64,000 bases of DNA, taken from NCBI RefSeq assembly GCF_000316575.1, contig NC_019682.1:3904001-3968000 (forward strand), in the 5' to 3' direction. This document shows, piece after piece, positions 27,325 to 36,100 of the stretch (position 1 is its first letter; each line of letters starts with the position of its first letter). Below the pieces are notes generated by a model. The model saw nothing but the letters and a program-made list of their open reading frames with translations, did not search any database and was not told the DNA's origin. A program made the position numbers and the translations under genes. The DNA comes from Calothrix sp. PCC 7507. GTDB lineage: Bacteria; Cyanobacteriota; Cyanobacteriia; Cyanobacteriales; Nostocaceae.

Positions 27325-27951
27325 TCACGCTATGGAGTTGTGCAAAAACACAATGCCTAAAGCACAAAAAGCTAAACCAGCAAAATGAATTTTGCTCAGT
27401 AAGATGGGGTTAATTTCTCTCGCACTCATTACCAAGACAGACTGTGTCAAAGTAGCACCCAGCACATAAGTAACCAGAGGCACTATTTCAGCCCCGATGA
27501 TAAGTTCACCATGAGCAGAACCGTGAAAGAAACCAGTCGTCGCCCCTAAAAATGCCAGTAGAACCCAGTTCAGTTGCTTTGAGATTACCAACATCATGCC
27601 AAAGGCGATGACAGAAATTGCGATCGCAATTTCTGCACCTGCTAAATTTAGTTGCAATAGATGAATAATTGTGCCGAAAACGGCTGCAAAGACAAATGAT
27701 GCAGCAATGAAAGCTCCGCGACAAATATTAGCAGAGAACAAACCAATAGTAATAACACTCACTAGACAATCCAAGTTCATGACTGGATCTGCCATTCCCC
27801 AAAGGAAACCTTCCCACGAATTAGCAATGGTATGATGAATCGGCGAACCACTCAATGAAATCAGTAAGCTAATTAGGACTAGAGCTGCGATCGCTCCGAT
27901 ATGGCGATGCTTCAAAAGCGTAGCAGATGCTGATAACTCAGTTGATAACAT
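27325..27951 (-). CDS. HupE/UreJ-like membrane protein with altered metal motif
   Basis: 208 residues from the ATG at 27951, with six or more hydrophobic helices and the second family motif GFFHGSAHGEL intact. HupE/UreJ proteins are nickel or cobalt permeases. Their first motif normally contains HPxxGxDH; here the same place reads WGMADPVMNLDCLVSVITIGL, with the two His replaced by Asp and Cys. The protein therefore may not transport nickel or cobalt in the usual way. No hydrogenase or urease gene is near. Confidence 0.78.
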   Translation of the reverse strand: MLSTELSASATLLKHRHIGAIAALVLISLLISLSGSPIHHTIANSWEGFLWGMADPVMNLDCLVSVITIGLFSANICRGAFIAASFVFAAVFGTIIHLLQLNLAGAEIAIAISVIAFGMMLVISKQLNWVLLAFLGATTGFFHGSAHGELIIGAEIVPLVTYVLGATLTQSVLVMSAREINPILLSKIHFAGLAFCALGIVFLHNSIA

Positions 27952-28060
27952 CAATTTTTACAAAATAAGTTTTTTTGATAGTTTATGTTACCCAAGTCTC
28001 CCAGCAAACTAACGCTATCTTTAACCCATTTCAACTGACATCTTGCACCAGTTGCAATCA

Positions 28061-28171
28061 GGGACTTCCAACTAAAAAAATATCCTATCGCTGTGTAGGC
28101 AGGGGGGCAGGAGGCAAGGGGAGAAAGAAAAATATTATCTGAGTAAATTAGATAATTTATTTTCTGGAAGT
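28061..28171. repeat. MITE-like element (family A, copy 1)
   Basis: About 111 bp, running from GGGACTTCCAACTAAAAAAA to TTATTTTCTGGAAGT, with an imperfect inverted terminal match (ACTTCCAACTAAAA against ACTTCCAGAAAATA). The same sequence, with an extra 21-base insertion and minor changes, is at 46783-46924. A purine-rich GGGGGGCAGGAGGCAAGGGG lies in the middle. Confidence 0.8.
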
Positions 28172-28704
28172 ACCTAACGCATTTTTCATAGGGTTGGGTT
28201 TTCCTTAACCTGTACCTGAAAGACTGATGCTGGTGTTGGCGAGCGATGACAAACGCCGCTCCTCCTCTTGAGAATGCGCCAAAATGCGTCCCTCCTCTTC
28301 AAAAAAAAGACCCCCGGTAGCGAGCCGAGGGATTCTGCAAGTCGATATTGTCGCACAAAGACATTCGCGAACTTCACAATAGCAACCAGATCACGATCAA
28401 ATGTGCCAAAATGCCAAATTAATATCTTGACGTGAATTCAAGCAACAGTAATGCTTGTTTAAGTAAGTTGGCACAATAAAACCAAATTATGTGAGGAAAA
28501 GTAAACAAAGCTAAAACCCTATATCTATAAAAATTGGTGTTCCCTAAGTACTTTCCGCACTTTCAACTTAGTAGAACTAATATTTTTGTTGCAATTATTT
28601 ACATATTTTCGATTAATCTATTGCAGTTTGTAAATATTTTGTGTGAGCTACAGGAATATTCCTTTAGACTGAATTTCAATTGAAAAAAATTGGGATAAAA
28701 GCAA
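28172..28704. other. intergenic region, no supported gene
   Basis: Between the repeat and the next gene there is AT-rich sequence plus a GC-richer patch at 28236-28335 containing two related stretches (CTCCTCCTCTTGAGAATGCG and CCCTCCTCTTCAAA). A 63-codon minus-strand frame covers it but lacks a credible start or domain. The last 120 bp are likely promoter sequence for the following membrane protein. Confidence 0.5.
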
Positions 28705-29025
28705 ATGCCTCCGGTAAATTTCTTTTGTCATGGGTTTGTAGTTGCTGTTTCTTTTGTAGCTTGTATTGCTGGACTGGTATTACTATGGGGTGGCGAACAG
28801 CAAAAAGATGATGTGGAAGAAACAGAGCGGATTCTATTTAGAATGAGCTTTTCTTACTGGCTAGTTTATTGTATCGCTTTTGGCCTTGATAAGATAGCTT
28901 TGCCTCACTGGGAAACACTACAAATGACTTTAAGAATAACTACTGCACTGTCATATTTTTTAACTTTCTCTTGTATTCTGAGTTTACCGCTACACAGATT
29001 CGCAGCACGCCAAATAGAAGAGTAA
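28705..29025 (+). CDS. small integral membrane protein
   Basis: 106 residues, ATG start. Hydrophobic helices lie at about 8-28, 48-66 and 78-96, separated by a charged loop EQQKDDVEETERILFR. No recognised family. It is alone on its strand between divergently placed genes and probably sits in the plasma or thylakoid membrane. Confidence 0.6.
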   Translation: MPPVNFFCHGFVVAVSFVACIAGLVLLWGGEQQKDDVEETERILFRMSFSYWLVYCIAFGLDKIALPHWETLQMTLRITTALSYFLTFSCILSLPLHRFAARQIEE

Positions 29026-29094
29026 TCAAGAGTCAACAGTGCATAGTCAATCAACTATAAACTAGTAACAAGTAAATATTGACTCTTGAAGAGA

Positions 29095-29388
29095 TTAAAG
29101 TTTCATGGCAATGGCGATCGCATCTAGCAGTTGATCTTGATCCAAAGTCGTCAAGATAAACACCTCCTGCACCGTCTTACCTTGTCGGGCAATGACTTTA
29201 TAACCCCCACGAATGGGCACAGATACACGCAGTTGCATTTTAGGACAATGACCTCTAACCCTTCCAATTACTCCCGGTGTCACAGTTTGAATACCATACT
29301 GCTGACACAGACGTTCTAAAATTGGGATGAGGCCAGAGATGTGGGTTGAATGATTCCAGACTAGTCTACCATCCGTAGGTTTGCCCAT
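29095..29388 (-). CDS. DUF2103 predicted metal-binding protein
   Basis: 97 residues. The pattern GRLVWNHSTHISGLIPILERL, TPGVIGRVRGHCPKMQLRVSVPIRGGYKVIARQG and EVFILTTLD matches DUF2103, in which His and Cys residues (HSTH and GHC) may bind metal. It begins six bases after the clpS stop on the same strand, so the two are likely co-transcribed. Function unknown. Confidence 0.75.
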   Translation of the reverse strand: MGKPTDGRLVWNHSTHISGLIPILERLCQQYGIQTVTPGVIGRVRGHCPKMQLRVSVPIRGGYKVIARQGKTVQEVFILTTLDQDQLLDAIAIAMKL

Positions 29389-29394
29389 GACAAT

Positions 29395-29721
29395 TTAAGC
29401 TGCCTCCAGAGGAGCCATTGTCAAACCAGCCCGGCGCAATTGCTGATGATATAATTCCGCAGGTTCTTGGGGACCAACCCAGACGATCGCTTGTCCTTCA
29501 TAATGTATCTGGTTAGTCAAATCCCAAGCGCGATCGCTTGTCATTGCAGGAATATACTTCATCAAACAATCAGCCACATGCTGAAATGTATTAAAATCAT
29601 CATTCAAAACAATCACTTTGTAATTGGGATAAGGCTTGCGGGTAACTTGATTAGACCGTTCAGGTGCTACAGTTGGTGCTGTGGCCATCCCATAAACATC
29701 TGCTGAAAGTTTGGTAACCAT
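29395..29721 (-). CDS. clpS: ATP-dependent Clp protease adaptor ClpS
   Basis: 108 residues from the ATG at 29721 (a later ATG, MATAPTV, is also possible; a TTG five codons upstream is not favoured). ClpS delivers N-end-rule substrates to ClpC or ClpA. Recognised by YKVIVLNDDFNTFQHV, the binding-pocket Asn-Asp-Asp, then CLMKYIPAM and a C-terminal half AELYHQQLRRAGLTMAPLE. Followed closely by the DUF2103 gene. Confidence 0.93.
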   Translation of the reverse strand: MVTKLSADVYGMATAPTVAPERSNQVTRKPYPNYKVIVLNDDFNTFQHVADCLMKYIPAMTSDRAWDLTNQIHYEGQAIVWVGPQEPAELYHQQLRRAGLTMAPLEAA

Positions 29722-29974
29722 AAAATAGTTAACCAACAGGGTTCTATGACACTACACTACAAATAACTAGTTTAGTGCATACTCTAAAATCAAGAGTCTA
29801 GTATGGGATTTTTTCATTTTCCTGATTTTATTGACAAAAACTTTAATATATGCATCTAGTCTATTGGACTGCAAATATGCTCAGAGTCAACTTGTGCATA
29901 CACAGTCGCCGCACCAATCAGGACAAATGACCAATCATGATCCCCACTAGATAGCTTTATTTGCGTCGTCCAAG

Positions 29975-30910
29975 TCAAGCTGAAAAAGCTGGGGCACATA
30001 GCCTGATATAAATATCTCTTTTCTCATCAGCAAAGGCTCTTCTACCATGAAGAACCCTCGTATTATCAATCATTAAAATATCGCCCTTCTGCCACACAAT
30101 ATTCGTCGTTATTCTCTCAGCAACTTCATTAAGTTCCGCAATCACATCATCAGGAATTTCTGAATCATCATCAAAATTCAAAATTTTTGGATTTAATTGT
30201 TTTGTTGGTAAGAGGCTATTAATAAATACCTGATATTTTCCGCAACTGCTAGGGATGATTGCAGGGCAAATATACTCAATAATAATAGATTTATCGGCAT
30301 TTACTTTCAAATGTGTATAGTTGTTTCTACATATCTCTTCTAGTTTACTCAAGTCCTCAGTTTGGTATTTTCTCTGCCAATCTTCCTTAGACATACTAAT
30401 AGTGAACTTTAGCTTTTTTTGGCTGAATAACTTTTTAGTAGAACTACTAACTTCATTAAAAAACTGTCTGCCATCACATACTGTTGTTTCGCCAGCTTCG
30501 GATGCTGGATGAGCGCAGAAAAACCACACCATCAGGGGGATAGTCTTCTGATAGTACATTTCTCCATGCAACTTAATTTCAAATTGATAATCGTTGACGC
30601 TTAATAGAGTCTTGTCTCCATTAATCACTCTTCTAGCGAAGGCTCCCCCAGCGTAATCGATAAAATCAGTACTTAATAAATTGCTAAATTCCTTGAAAAT
30701 TTCAGTATTTGTGGCAAATCCTCTAAAAAGCAAGACGCCATAAGATTTAAACAGATTGATAATTGATTCCAAGTCTAATTTTAAAATATTCGCATTATCC
30801 ACACTAGTAATTTTTAGACCTATTCTTTCTGAGATCGGCTGGATTTCGATATTCATATTACCTAAATATCGCGAAATTTGACGTTTGCTATATTGAGTCA
30901 GCATACTCAT
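29975..30910 (-). CDS. TauD/TfdA-type 2-oxoglutarate/Fe(II) dioxygenase
   Basis: 311 residues. The iron-binding facial triad is visible as H115 and E117 in LHGEMYY and a distal His (about 288) in RVLHGRRAF; the Arg that binds 2-oxoglutarate lies in YIRLCAP near the end. An early block (YGVLLFRGF) is also typical. The Glu in place of the usual Asp (HxE) resembles the subgroup that hydroxylates amino acids in natural-product pathways. No biosynthetic cluster is adjacent, and the gene is AT-rich relative to its neighbours. Substrate unknown. Confidence 0.82.
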   Translation of the reverse strand: MSMLTQYSKRQISRYLGNMNIEIQPISERIGLKITSVDNANILKLDLESIINLFKSYGVLLFRGFATNTEIFKEFSNLLSTDFIDYAGGAFARRVINGDKTLLSVNDYQFEIKLHGEMYYQKTIPLMVWFFCAHPASEAGETTVCDGRQFFNEVSSSTKKLFSQKKLKFTISMSKEDWQRKYQTEDLSKLEEICRNNYTHLKVNADKSIIIEYICPAIIPSSCGKYQVFINSLLPTKQLNPKILNFDDDSEIPDDVIAELNEVAERITTNIVWQKGDILMIDNTRVLHGRRAFADEKRDIYIRLCAPAFSA

Positions 30911-31077
30911 ATCTTACATTTAAGAGCTATCCTTGTTTGGCATCCACAAGAGAGGGTGTAGTTAAGATTAATTTTATTAAAAATTATTACATAAATTGTA
31001 TTTGTTATCTAATATTTTACTCCATATTCGATGCCAACTTTTTCTAGTACGATATGAGCTAAACAGAGAAAAGCCTA

Positions 31078-31644
31078 GTGTTGACGCCAAAAATCTCCAG
31101 AAATCAGGACAAAAAAGTGAAAAATCAAACGCCAAAGTTAATTATAGGATTAGCTATTACCTGTACTAGCATCATGGTCAATACTGGTTTAGCTAATCAA
31201 GTTGTCTTAGCTAAATCCCAGAGTCCAGAAAAGTGCAATATTTTTGCCTACGTTATCGATAAAAGTTCCAAAGGTGTGAATGTGCGGAGTGGTGGAAGTA
31301 ATAAGAACAGCATCATAGGCGCAATACCAGCGAATGAAACACTCAACGTGATTGCAGTTTCAAGACAATGGGCAAAAATTACTAATGCTAGTGCTGGGTT
31401 TAAAAATACTGGATGGGTTTTCTTGCCCATGTTAGGTATATCTTCGCGTGGGTACGGTACTAATGGCGTAAATATTTACACCAATACCAATCAACAAAGT
31501 CGCAAAATAGGACGAGTTCCTCCTAGTGAGAGAGTCAAATTATTAGGCTGTCAGGGAGGCTGGGCTAAGGTGGAATATAAAGGTGTTCAGGGTTGGCTAG
31601 CAAAAGAAGATCAATGTGGTGCTGCTCTAACTAGTTGCTCTTAG
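31078..31644 (+). CDS. exported protein with two bacterial SH3 domains
   Basis: 188 residues from a GTG at 31078 preceded by ACAGAGAAAAG. A basic N-terminus and hydrophobic segment (LIIGLAITCTSIMVNTGLANQVVLA) form a signal peptide. Two SH3b units follow: GVNVRSGGSNKNSIIGAIPA...WAKITN and GVNIYTNTNQQSRKIGRVPP...WAKVEYKGVQGWLAKE. Four Cys occur in the mature part (CNIF, GCQGG, QCGAALTSC). SH3b domains commonly bind cell-wall peptides. No enzyme domain, so it may act as a periplasmic binding protein. Confidence 0.8.
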   Translation: MLTPKISRNQDKKVKNQTPKLIIGLAITCTSIMVNTGLANQVVLAKSQSPEKCNIFAYVIDKSSKGVNVRSGGSNKNSIIGAIPANETLNVIAVSRQWAKITNASAGFKNTGWVFLPMLGISSRGYGTNGVNIYTNTNQQSRKIGRVPPSERVKLLGCQGGWAKVEYKGVQGWLAKEDQCGAALTSCS

Positions 31645-31854
31645 AATCCCACGCTTTTGTCTTTACAGGAGGCGCGAGCCGCGGGCGCGAGAACCGCGCC
31701 CCTACAAGTTATATGAAGTATTCAATAAGATTCTATTCCTATATTAAAGATTTGATAAATATTACTGTCATCTCCTGGCAGATTATCTGTATATTTTCTA
31801 GGGTGAGTGAAGTGTCAATTTTAAAAACTCCTGGATAGGAGTTAGAGCCTAACT

Positions 31855-32655
31855 ATGAGAATAAGTTTAGTTTTTGCTACTACTCTATCTAGTTGTTCGA
31901 TTATGACCACCGCAGCACTTGGTTTTTCTACTCAAGCTCAAGCTGCTACTGTTTCGGGCGAATCTAGTGCTACATGGGTAAACCCCACTCTAGACAATAG
32001 TAATAGTGATGTAAATCTGATATATACAGGTGTAGGTACTAACACGTTCACCTGGGGTGAGCCTACAACGGGAACACCTAACAATCAACTTGTCTTTACG
32101 GGCAATCCCTTTTTAGCAAACATCGGTTCTTGGTTTCAGATAGGTAATTTAAAATACCAGAATGGGACAATCTCCGCCTTCACAGGGGTGGACAATGTCA
32201 CCTTGAATCTTGATGTCCGCTTTGATGGTCAAGTTGCCTTCAGCAAAGTTTTTCCAGTCTTATTTTCCCTAGAAAATACACCTAATAATAACCCTGATCT
32301 AAAAGATCCTAGCAATGCAGATTATGTTAAATTGGCTACTTACTTTGCCAATCCTAATTTTACTCTAGCTGGGAACAATTACACATTGGAGTTAGGAGGC
32401 TTTAGTCAAGACAGTCAAACCAGAATCAGCGCTTTGGAAGGAGAAGAAATTTCCGCAGATATTTATGCAAGAATTAACGATGCTGATGTTCCACCTGGTG
32501 TTCCACCATCTGCACCACTAGAAGCTGTACCAGAACCTTCGACTATTATTAGTTCATTACTAGTAGGGATTTTCCTAATTTATCGCCAGAAATTCTTGAA
32601 GCTAAAACTAAATCGTCATCAGAATTCAGGAGTTAAAATACGGGAACCAAAATAG
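31855..32655 (+). CDS. PEP-CTERM anchored protein, choice-of-anchor-K type
   Basis: 266 residues. The signal peptide ends near TQAQAA; the body has the choice-of-anchor-K beta pattern (FTWGEPTTGTPNNQLVFTG, FQIGNLKYQNGTI, FSLENTPNNNP). The C-terminus has the VPEPSTI sorting motif followed by a hydrophobic helix and a basic tail (YRQKFLKLKLNRH), recognised by exosortase. Such proteins are exported and attached to the outer surface or exopolysaccharide. The basic tail after the helix is longer than usual. Confidence 0.85.
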   Translation: MRISLVFATTLSSCSIMTTAALGFSTQAQAATVSGESSATWVNPTLDNSNSDVNLIYTGVGTNTFTWGEPTTGTPNNQLVFTGNPFLANIGSWFQIGNLKYQNGTISAFTGVDNVTLNLDVRFDGQVAFSKVFPVLFSLENTPNNNPDLKDPSNADYVKLATYFANPNFTLAGNNYTLELGGFSQDSQTRISALEGEEISADIYARINDADVPPGVPPSAPLEAVPEPSTIISSLLVGIFLIYRQKFLKLKLNRHQNSGVKIREPK

Positions 32656-32669
32656 TTAAACAATACCCG

Positions 32670-33048
32670 TGGTAAGAGTGAAACATGGCACACATACCCC
32701 AACAAATAATCTCAGAACGAATCGATGAAGTTGTTCTGCTGCTAGAGTGATGAAAAAAATGGGACTGCCGGAAATCCTCAACCAATATTTACCACTTCAT
32801 TGAAAACAAGAAGGACTTGATTGGTGATGGGTGGCGTGCATTTGGGTACCATACATCATCTCATCTCACAAGGAGACCATCGTCAAGTCAGGGTCAGGGA
32901 ATGGGTAGAACAACGACGCTACACCATAGAGCAAGTTTGCGGAATCAACATTAGAGAAACAGACTTTACCTATGATCGTTTAGCTATTCTCTTGAAGCGG
33001 TTAAGACGGATATCTACGTTTGGTGCAAAATACAAGATAGGGGTATAA
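32670..33048 (+). pseudogene. remnant of an IS1634-like (DUF4277) transposase, left copy
   Basis: From ATG at 32685 the frame reads MAHIPQQIISERIDEVVLLL and breaks at a TGA because one G is missing compared with the right copy. It resumes in another frame as VMKKMGLPEILNQYLPLH, then stop codons where Trp is expected. It resumes again as HLISQGDHRQVRVREWVEQR, VCGINIRETDFTYDRLAILL. This is the N-terminal DUF4277 region of IS1634-family transposases, with at least three breaks and no catalytic part. The leader GGTAAGAGTGAAAC is shared with the inverted right copy at 38890-38981. Confidence 0.75.
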
Positions 33049-33123
33049 GTTTTTATAATTACATAGAGAATTCAGTTAATCATTTGGGAATACTAAATCC
33101 AAACATTTTAAAGATTTAGGGAT

Positions 33124-36100
33124 ATGATTGGCACTCTTTTTGAGAATATTCCCGGATATAGCATCAGCGAAGAACTCTATAATGGCTCCCGAACCCAAGT
33201 TTATCGAGGTTATCGAAAAGTTGATCAACAACCAGTAGTCGTTAAATTACTGAAAAATCCTTATCCCAGCTTTAACGAACTTTTGTTGTTTCGCAACCAG
33301 TACACAATTGCCAAAAATCTCAACTCCCCCCTGATAGTCCAAAACTACAGTCTAGAACCTTGCCAAAATGGTTATGCACTAGTTATGGAAGACTTTGGGG
33401 GGATTTCTCTGAAGGAGTGGGGAACTAGAGAAACCCAACAATCTCTAGAAGAGTTTTTAGTGATAGCGATCGCTCTGTGCAACATCTTAGATTTACTCTA
33501 TCATGAGCGCATTATTCATAAAGATATCAAACCCAGCAATATCTTAATAAATCCCAAAACCAAACAAATTAAATTAATTGACTTTAGTATTGCATCGTTA
33601 TTACCGCGAGAAACCCAAACCCTAGTTAATCCCAACGTATTAGAAGGAACACTTGCTTATATTTCTCCTGAACAAACAGGGAGAATGAATCGCGGGATTG
33701 ATTATCGCACAGATTTTTATTCTTTAGGTGTAACTTTCTACGAATTACTCACAGGTGAGTTACCCTTCCCATCTCATGATGCGATGGAATTATTACATTG
33801 TCATCTAGCAAAAACAGCACTATTAATCACAGAAATTAATCCCCAAATTCCATCGGTAATTGCCGAAATTGTCAGCAAATTGATGGCGAAAAATGCCGAA
33901 GATAGATATCAAAGTGCCTTGGGATTGAAATATGATTTAAGGAATTGTTTAACTCAACTAAGAGAAACTGGGAAGATTGACAGCTTTAAAATTGCTAGTC
34001 GGGATGTGTGCGATCGCTTCATTATTCCTGATAAACTTTATGGCAGAGAAGCGGATATTTCCACTCTACTAGAAGCATTTGATAGAGTTAGCCTTGGTGC
34101 AACCGAAATGATGCTTGTTGCTGGTTTTTCTGGAATTGGGAAAACAGCAGTCGTCAATGAAATTCATAAACCAAGTGTCAGACAACGCGGCTATTTTATC
34201 AAAGGTAAATATGACCAATTTAATCGCAATATTCCCTTTTCTGCCTTTGTACAAGCGTTTCGTGATTTAATGGCACAACTATTGACAGAAAGTGACGCTC
34301 AAATAGAAAAATGGAAAAATAACATATTAGAAGCTGTCGGCGAAAATGGACAAGTTATTATTGATGTTATTCCTGAACTAGAAGAAATTATTGGTAAACA
34401 ACCACCAGCAATTGAATTATCAGGAAATGCAGCCGAAAATCGATTTAACCTATTATTTCAAAAATTTACGCAAGTATTTACCAGTGCAGAACATCCCTTA
34501 GTAATATTTTTAGATGATTTGCAATGGGCAGATTCAGCATCACTAAAATTAATGCAGCTATTAATGGCTGATACAGGTCATTTTCTGCTCATTGGTGCAT
34601 ATCGTGATCACGAAGTCCATCTTGGACATCCATTGATATTGACTTTGAGTGAAATCCAAAAAAAACAAGCAACAATTAATACAATTACCTTAGCACCCCT
34701 CAATCAAGCACAAGTAAATAAATTAGTTGCTGACACCCTCAAATGTAGTGAAACTTTGGCATGGGATCTATCTTTATTAATTTATCAAAAAACCCAAGGT
34801 AATCCCTTTTTTACTATCCAGTTTTTTAAAGCATTACATCAAGATGGATTTATTGAATTTGATTTTAAATTAGGCTGTTGGCAATTTGATATTGCACAGG
34901 TAACGACTCAAGCAGTCACAGATGATGTTGTGGTATTTATGAGTTTGCAACTGCAAAAACTACCATCATCAACTCAAGAAATATTGCGGTTAGCAGCTTG
35001 TATTGGTAATCAATTCGATTTAGATACTTTGGCTATTGTTTGTAAGCAATCAGTCATTGACACTGCTGCTGCTTTGTGGAAAGCCTTACAAGAAGGACTG
35101 ATTTTACCAACCAATGAGGTTTATAAACTTTATCAGGATTCTTCATTAAAAAATAGCGAACTACAGAAAGATGACCAAAAACAAATAACCGTTACATACA
35201 AATTTTTACACGATCGCGTGCAACAAGCTGCCTATTCCCTAATTCCCCATGACCAAAAACAGATAACTCACTACCAAATCGGACAACTGCTGCTGCAACA
35301 GATGTCTCCAGATACAAGAGAAGAGAGAATTTTTGAACTTGTCAATCAATTAAATTACGGAACTACGTTAATTAGCCAACAAAATCAACGAGATGAATTA
35401 GCAGAACTTAATTTAATTGCTTGTCGCAAAGCTAAAAACTCTACCGCCTATCAAGCTGCGAGAGAATATGCCTCAACAGGATTATGTTTATTAGGAGAAC
35501 AATCTTGGCAACGGCAATATGATATGAGCTTGACATTCCATGAATTAGCATCGGAAATCGCTTCTTTATGCGGCGAATTTGAATTAATGGAGCGATTGAT
35601 TGATAGCGTAATTACACAAGCCAAATCTTTGTTAGAAAAGGTCAATATTTATTGTATTAAAATTCAATCTTATGTTTTTCAGAATGAACCAGCCAAAGCC
35701 CTTGACATTGGACAGAAACTCCTACAACAGTTTGGTGTCAAGTTTGCCGAATCACCAACCCCAGTAGATATTCAGCAGGCAATTCAAGAAATTAACGAAC
35801 TAATTGGAGATAGGGAAATTGCCAATTTATTTGATTTACCTGTAATGGCAGATCGGGAAGTCTTGGCAATTATCCAAATTGCCAATGCTCTCATCCCGCC
35901 AGCTTACAACTCCGGTTCTATTTTGTGTCCATTACTGATTGCGTTGTCAGTCAAATTATCGATTCAGTATGGGAATACAATTGTTTCTGCATTTGCTTAT
36001 GCTAACTATGGCTTCATTCTCTGCAATTTTTTACAAGATGTAGATACAGCGACAGAATTTGCTCAATTATCACTAAAACTTATTGCCAAATTTGATGCTA

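Noticed and set aside
28186-28377. 63-codon minus-strand frame
   Set aside because: No recognised domain, poor start, lies in repeat-rich intergenic sequence.
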